From: an uncultured Alphaproteobacteria bacterium
GTDB lineage: Bacteria > Pseudomonadota > Alphaproteobacteria > Micropepsales > Micropepsaceae
Reading direction: 5' to 3'
NCBI GenBank assembly: GCA_903837555.1
Contig: CAILUV010000008.1
Location: 1-39,353, forward strand
Length of the DNA: 39,353 nt
Of this stretch, positions 35,772-39,353 are shown piece after piece; position 1 is the first letter of the stretch, and every line of letters starts with the position of its first letter. The position numbers and the translations under genes are program-made. The notes under the pieces are model-generated. The model was not told the DNA's origin and made no database searches. It saw only the letters and a program-made list of their open reading frames with translations.

Positions 35772-36917
35772 ATGATCTTGGATCGTCGTCTGGCTTTGTT
35801 GGGTGGCTTGGCTGGCCTTTCCGCTTGCGCGACCAACCCACAACGCATTCCAGCAATCGATACGCCGCGTCTCATGCCAGTCCGCGCCCACATGCGGCGG
35901 GTGTTTGACATCACGGTGTGCTCGCGTCCTTTCCGCGCCGCCGGTCCGCGTCTCAATACCGAAATGCTGGGCGATACGCTGGTGGTGCACAACTACGGCC
36001 ATGGTGGGTCGGGCTGGTCGCTGTCCTGGGGCTCGGCGCAGATCGTTCTGGAAAAGGCGCTGGCGCGGGGCGACAAAAATCTCGCGGTGATCGGCTGCGG
36101 CGCGCTGGGGCTGACCACGGCGGTGCTGGCGCTCAAGATGGGTTGCAGTGTCACGCTCTATGCCAAGGAGCTGCTGCCGCTGACACGCTCGGCCCGCGCC
36201 ACCGGAAGCTGGACGCCGGATTCGCGCATCGCCCTGCGCGATTCCGCTGCTCCCGGCCTCGGCGATCTGTGGGAACAGATGGCGCGCATTTCGTGGAAAA
36301 GCTATCGCAGCTATCTGGGCCTGCCGGGCAAGCCCGTGGAATTCGGCGACCGGTACTACATCACCGATGGTTCGGGGCAGAACTATTATTCCACCCCGAA
36401 CGCGCTGGCCTTCGCCCAGTACAGCAGCCGCATCACCGACATCGTGCCGTCGGGCGTGGACATGCCGCCGGGCTCCACGCCCTTCCAGTTTCCCAATGTG
36501 CGGCGCACGGAGAACATGCTGTTCAACGTCGCCTCCTACGGCCACACGCTGATGGCCGAATTCTATGCCATGGGCGGCAAGCTGGAAGTGCGCGAGTTCC
36601 ACGAACCCGCCGAGTTCACCCGCCTGAAGCAGAAAGTGGTGATCAACTGCACCGGCTATGGCGCGCGCAGCCTTTGGAAGGACGAAAGCCTCATTCCGGT
36701 GCGCGGCCAGATCGCCTGGCTGGCGCCGCAGCCCGAGGTTACCTACGGCGTCAATTATCGCGGCGTGCAGATGATCCCGCGCAGCGACGGCATCGTGATC
36801 CAGATGCTGGAGGGCGGCGACATGCGCGGCTACAACGAGGCCAATGAGGTGGTGGACCGCGCCGAGGCCGCCGAGGGCATCGCCCGCATCGCGGAACTGT
36901 ACACGCGCTTCCAATAA
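35772..36917 (+). CDS. Circularly permuted D-amino-acid-oxidase-like FAD lipoprotein
   Basis: A 381-residue FAD protein. ATG at 35772 follows GAGG and begins a lipoprotein signal with twin arginines (LDRRLALLGGLAGLSAC, mature Cys19). The segment that ends ordinary DAAO proteins comes first here: SRPFRAAGPRL (residues 51-61) and VVHNYGHGGSGWSLSWG (71-87). Only then follows the FAD Rossmann motif AVIGCGALGLTTAVLA (GxGxxG at 108-113), then TGSWTPDSR, VVINCTGYGARSL and VRGQIAWLAP. Y325 and Y329 keep the i/i+4 spacing of pig DAAO Tyr224/Tyr228, and R52 corresponds to Arg283. The protein stops where the usual C-terminal segment would begin. Likely an envelope oxidase making an imino acid and H2O2; substrate unproven. 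Confidence 0.85.
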   Translation: MILDRRLALLGGLAGLSACATNPQRIPAIDTPRLMPVRAHMRRVFDITVCSRPFRAAGPRLNTEMLGDTLVVHNYGHGGSGWSLSWGSAQIVLEKALARGDKNLAVIGCGALGLTTAVLALKMGCSVTLYAKELLPLTRSARATGSWTPDSRIALRDSAAPGLGDLWEQMARISWKSYRSYLGLPGKPVEFGDRYYITDGSGQNYYSTPNALAFAQYSSRITDIVPSGVDMPPGSTPFQFPNVRRTENMLFNVASYGHTLMAEFYAMGGKLEVREFHEPAEFTRLKQKVVINCTGYGARSLWKDESLIPVRGQIAWLAPQPEVTYGVNYRGVQMIPRSDGIVIQMLEGGDMRGYNEANEVVDRAEAAEGIARIAELYTRFQ

Positions 36918-36919
36918 GA

Positions 36920-36945
36920 AAACGGCGCCATTGCTGGCGCCGTTT
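36920..36945. terminator. Bidirectional hairpin terminator
   Basis: AAACGGCGCCA (36920-36930) and TGGCGCCGTTT (36935-36945) form an 11-bp stem with loop TTGC, just after the DAAO-like stop and before the end of the convergent Sel1 gene. The arms' A and T ends supply a short U-run in either direction. Confidence 0.8.
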
Positions 36946-36974
36946 CCTCAGGTCTCGATAGAGGTCGAGTTGGT

Positions 36975-37577
36975 TTAGGCGCAGCCCTTGTAGTTGGCGC
37001 GCTTGCAATTCACGGAGAGCTGACGAGCCTGCTGCTGCGCCGCCGGGGTCATGCGCGACCACAGGGCGTTGCGATGGGCAACCGCGTTGGGCATGTTGCC
37101 CATGTCGGCGGCCAGCGAGTACCACATATAGGCGCGGAACGGATCGGGCTTGCCGCCCTGACCCAGCTCATGCATCAGGCCCAGATTGTACATGCCGGCG
37201 CTGTTGCCCTGCTGGGCGGCGGCGGTGAACCACTGCATGGCGCGGCCGAAGTCGCGCGGCACGCCCTTGCCGTCACGGTACAGGCCGCCCAGATTGTTCT
37301 GGCCCAGCGAGGAACCGGCTGCCGCGGACAGCGACAGGTAACGCACCGCTTCGTTCATGTTCTGCGGCACGCCTTTGCCGTCCAGGTACATGATGCCCAG
37401 ATTGTTCTGCGCCACCGGGTTGCCCTGAACGGCAAGCGGACGCCAAAGGGCGAGGGCGCGGTTGTACTGGCCACCCTGGAAGGCGCGGGCGCCGTCCTGC
37501 AGGTTGTCAGCGCTGGCGGTGCCGGCGCCGAAGGCCAGCGCGGCCGCGGCCAGAGCGATCATGAAAACTTTACGCAT
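36975..37577 (-). CDS. Exported Sel1-repeat protein
   Basis: A 200-residue periplasmic protein. ATG at 37577 has GGAG 6 bases upstream and begins a signal peptide (RKVFMIALAAAALAFGAGTA, cleavage near ASA); the longer frame from 37595 is less likely. Four Sel1 repeats follow, for example AQNNLGIMYLDGKGVPQN, GQNNLGGLYRDGKGVPRD, GMYNLGLMHELGQGGKPD and AYMWYSLAADMGN. Two cysteines near the C terminus (NCKRANYKGCA) could form a disulfide. Sel1 proteins act as adaptor scaffolds; the partner is unknown. It is a second, separate Sel1 protein from that at 29459-30067. Confidence 0.9.
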   Translation of the reverse strand: MRKVFMIALAAAALAFGAGTASADNLQDGARAFQGGQYNRALALWRPLAVQGNPVAQNNLGIMYLDGKGVPQNMNEAVRYLSLSAAAGSSLGQNNLGGLYRDGKGVPRDFGRAMQWFTAAAQQGNSAGMYNLGLMHELGQGGKPDPFRAYMWYSLAADMGNMPNAVAHRNALWSRMTPAAQQQARQLSVNCKRANYKGCA

Positions 37578-37746
37578 TGCGATCTCCACCGTCATATTCG
37601 AGATGGCGAAGCTAGCACCCGAAAGGTGAAGGACCGCTTACCAAGCCCGCAGATGACCCGGCGGAAAAGCCCGGATTCCGGTGGTTAACGCCACAAAGGC
37701 GCTGTTTCAGATGGGGGCAGGTGCAGGCAAAAGACCGCCCGCCAGG

Positions 37747-37980
37747 CTAGCCGTTTTTGGCGTCCGCGATGATCTCGGCGATGGTGTCCTTGCCCTCGGA
37801 CGAGTGCATCCAGCCTTCGGCGGCGGACAGGGTGGGGAACTGCAGCGGCACCCTGTGGGGCTTGTTGCGGCCTTCCACCGGGATCAGGACCTCGAAAGTT
37901 CCCGCAAAGCGGACATCCTTGGTCTCGGCGGCATAGGGCGGGGGCGTCTGATTCTTGCGCTTGTCCTTCATGCTGCCCAT
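37747..37980 (-). CDS. Small conserved-looking hypothetical protein
   Basis: A 77-residue soluble protein without signal or membrane segment. ATG at 37980 has GGAGA at good spacing. A Lys/Pro-rich N terminus (KDKRKNQTPPPYAAE) is followed by a compact alpha/beta part: FAGTFEVLIPVEGRNKPHRV and LSAAEGWMHSSEGKDTIAEI. I do not recognise the family. Codon use matches its neighbours, and the ribosome binding site supports a real gene. It lies 38 bases downstream of rluB on the same strand. The 169 bases beyond it up to the Sel1 gene show no recognised element. Confidence 0.7.
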   Translation of the reverse strand: MGSMKDKRKNQTPPPYAAETKDVRFAGTFEVLIPVEGRNKPHRVPLQFPTLSAAEGWMHSSEGKDTIAEIIADAKNG

Positions 37981-38018
37981 GGCCGTCTCCTGTGTTGGCG
38001 GGCTTCTAGCAGCTTTCG

Positions 38019-38786
38019 TCAGTCATGGTCAGCACGTTTTTTACGGCCGATTCCCAGCTTTTCCCGCCAAAGCCGGGCCGGAATTTCCTCGATCTGGCCT
38101 TCGATCAACTGGCCAAGCTGGAAGGGGCCATAGGATGTGCGGATCAGGCGGGCCACCTTCAGGCCCAGCCGTTCCATCACCCGCTTGATCTCGCGGTTCT
38201 TGCCTTCCTTCAGCGAAACGGTGGCCCAGCTATAGACGCCCTTGCTGCGTTCCAGGTCGGCCACGATCGGTCCGTACTTGACGCCGTCGATGGTGATGCC
38301 GGTGGCCAGTTTGTCGAGTTCGGCCTGCGTGACCTTGCCGAACAGGCGCACGCGATAGACGCGCGTCCATCCTGCCGACGGAATTTCCATGCGCCGCGCG
38401 ATCTCGCCGTCATTGGTCAGCAGCAGCAGGCCTTCGGTGTTGTAGTCCAGCCGCCCCACCGACACGACGCGGCCCAGATGCTTGGGCAGGTTGGCGAAGA
38501 CGGTGGGCCGGTCTTTCTCATCCTTGTGCGTGGTGACCAGGCCCGACGGCTTGTGATAGCGCCACATGCGCGCGGCATCGGGCTGGGTCAGCGGCTTTTC
38601 ATCGACCTGCACGACATGGTTGGTTGTGACGTTCAGGGCGGGCGAGGTGACCAGCACGCCATCGACTTTCACGCGCCCTTCCAGGATCAGCTTTTCGGCG
38701 TCGCGCCGCGAGCAGATGCCGGCCCGCGCGATCACTTTCGCGATGCGGTCGCCGTCTGGGGTGGCTGGCTTTTTGTCGGCGGGCAA
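38019..38786 (-). CDS. rluB: 23S rRNA pseudouridine synthase, RsuA/RluB family
   Basis: A 255-residue pseudouridine synthase. The N-terminal S4 RNA-binding domain covers about residues 12-60 (DRIAKVIARAGICSRRDAEK), followed by the RsuA-type catalytic domain with D114 in VSVGRLDYNTEGLLLLTNDG. Later motifs are TRVYRVRLFGKVTQAEL and KEGKNREIKRVMERLGLKV. RluB modifies a uridine in the peptidyl-transferase region of 23S rRNA (U2605 in E. coli); separation from RluF/RsuA rests on similarity only. It is divergent from tadA with 17 bases between starts, a pairing often seen in alphaproteobacteria. Confidence 0.9.
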   Translation of the reverse strand: MPADKKPATPDGDRIAKVIARAGICSRRDAEKLILEGRVKVDGVLVTSPALNVTTNHVVQVDEKPLTQPDAARMWRYHKPSGLVTTHKDEKDRPTVFANLPKHLGRVVSVGRLDYNTEGLLLLTNDGEIARRMEIPSAGWTRVYRVRLFGKVTQAELDKLATGITIDGVKYGPIVADLERSKGVYSWATVSLKEGKNREIKRVMERLGLKVARLIRTSYGPFQLGQLIEGQIEEIPARLWREKLGIGRKKRADHD

Positions 38787-38803
38787 GGCTAACTCCGGGC
38801 ACT

Positions 38804-39259
38804 ATGAACGATAGCGAAGCCATAGCACTGGCGCTGGAAGAAGCGAAATCGGCGGCCTTGCGCGGCGAGGTGCCGGTGGGCGCGGTCTTGCTCGGTTCGG
38901 AAGGCGGGCTTCTGGCCCAAGACGGCAACCGCATCCTGGAACTGAAAGACCCCACCGCCCATGCCGAGATACAGGTGATGCGCACCGCCGCCCGCAATCT
39001 TGGCAATGAGCGGTTGATCGGCACGACCTTGTTCGTCAGCCTGGAGCCCTGCGCCATGTGCGCGGGCGCAATCGCGATGGCGCGGGTGTCGCGGCTGGTG
39101 TTCGCCGCCTGCGATCCCAAGGGTGGCGCGGTGCTGCACGGCCCGCGCTTTTTTGAGCAGCCGACCTGCCATCACCGTCCGCAGGTGGTGCAGACCGAGC
39201 TGCATGCGGTGGAAGCGGGCGAAATCCTGCGCGAATTTTTCCGCGCCAGGAGAAGCTAG
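38804..39259 (+). CDS. tadA: tRNA-specific adenosine deaminase
   Basis: A 151-residue zinc deaminase that converts A34 to inosine in tRNA-Arg(ACG). The catalytic set is H53 and E55 (PTAHAEIQVM) plus C83 and C86 (SLEPCAMCAGAI). VPVGAVLLG and RLVFAACDPKGGAV are family-typical; length is normal for TadA. It is divergent from rluB with almost no gap, so both promoters must overlap or lie inside the neighbouring coding regions. The stop interlocks with that of the PAP2 gene. Confidence 0.93.
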   Translation: MNDSEAIALALEEAKSAALRGEVPVGAVLLGSEGGLLAQDGNRILELKDPTAHAEIQVMRTAARNLGNERLIGTTLFVSLEPCAMCAGAIAMARVSRLVFAACDPKGGAVLHGPRFFEQPTCHHRPQVVQTELHAVEAGEILREFFRARRS

Positions 39260-39353
39260 AACCAGGTCGGGGCAAATCCCGGAAAGCCCAGCAGCAGCAC
39301 TTCACGCGCCGCGATTAACCCGATGCCTGCGCCAATCAGCACGTCGCTGAGAA
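39256..39353 (-). CDS. PAP2-type phosphatase, C-terminal fragment
   Basis: A minus-strand frame enters from the right edge and ends with TAG at 39258-39256. Its last 32 residues include LSDVLIGAGIGLIAAREVL, which matches the final motif of PAP2 phosphatases: the conserved Asp after the catalytic histidine followed by a membrane helix. PAP2 enzymes dephosphorylate phosphatidate or undecaprenyl-pyrophosphate at the membrane. Identity rests on this short stretch only. Confidence 0.5.
   Translation of the reverse strand, partial: LSDVLIGAGIGLIAAREVLLLGFPGFAPTWF

Overview
The window is high-GC, gene-dense chromosomal DNA from an alphaproteobacterium. Evidence: the sel1/TPR protein - DnaJ - fabI - phosphohistidine phosphatase - aroC run next to pdxH, the xseB-dxs pair, divergent rluB/tadA, paired IalB-family proteins, an exported MsrB, and a match to the alphaproteobacterial general-stress (EcfG) promoter. 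Genus cannot be fixed from sequence alone. No rRNA, tRNA, CRISPR array, insertion sequence or prophage was recognised, and no stretch over 300 bases lacks a gene; the longest gap is about 190 bases (15533-15721).

Layout. 1-2347: tail of an MgtC/SapB protein, a TerB-like protein, a PadR regulator with a possible operator, and a luciferase-like flavin monooxygenase. 2344-8456: a periplasmic sugar-oxidation block with two small lipoproteins, one YliI-type PQQ sugar dehydrogenase and two tandem glucose-dehydrogenase-type quinoproteins. 8560-10047: mmsA. 10158-11745: amtB-glnK (ammonium uptake and its PII regulator). 11785-14764: overlapping bioF-bioD-bioA biotin genes. 14816-17412: exported MsrA, two IalB proteins and exported MsrB. 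17536-19590: csbD (stress) and sppA. 19705-25705: xseB-dxs-RNA m5U methyltransferase-C13 protease-third quinoprotein, tightly spaced on the plus strand. 25802-30067 (minus): aroC, phosphatase, fabI, DnaJ-like and Sel1/TPR protein, with pdxH divergent. 30747-39353: exported esterase, CDF metal exporter, Kef-type antiporter, SDR, a membrane-anchored C-type-lectin-like protein, a circularly permuted D-amino-acid-oxidase-like lipoprotein, a Sel1 protein, a small conserved protein, rluB, tadA and the end of a PAP2 phosphatase.

How the genes work together. A theme of periplasmic redox chemistry recurs: four PQQ enzymes (none with its own haem or membrane domain), an oxidase-like lipoprotein, and an exported MsrA/MsrB pair able to repair oxidised methionines. 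No pqq biosynthesis genes are present, so the cofactor must be made elsewhere in the genome or taken up. Housekeeping pathways touched are biotin, isoprenoid (DXS), chorismate, fatty acid (FabI), vitamin B6 (PdxH), valine catabolism (MmsA), nitrogen sensing and RNA modification. The most unusual single item is the FAD protein at 35772-36917, whose C-terminal DAAO signature precedes its Rossmann motif. Other points of interest are a leader hairpin that buries the ribosome binding site of the quinoprotein at 4321-6372, and four convergent gene pairs whose stop codons interlock in four bases.
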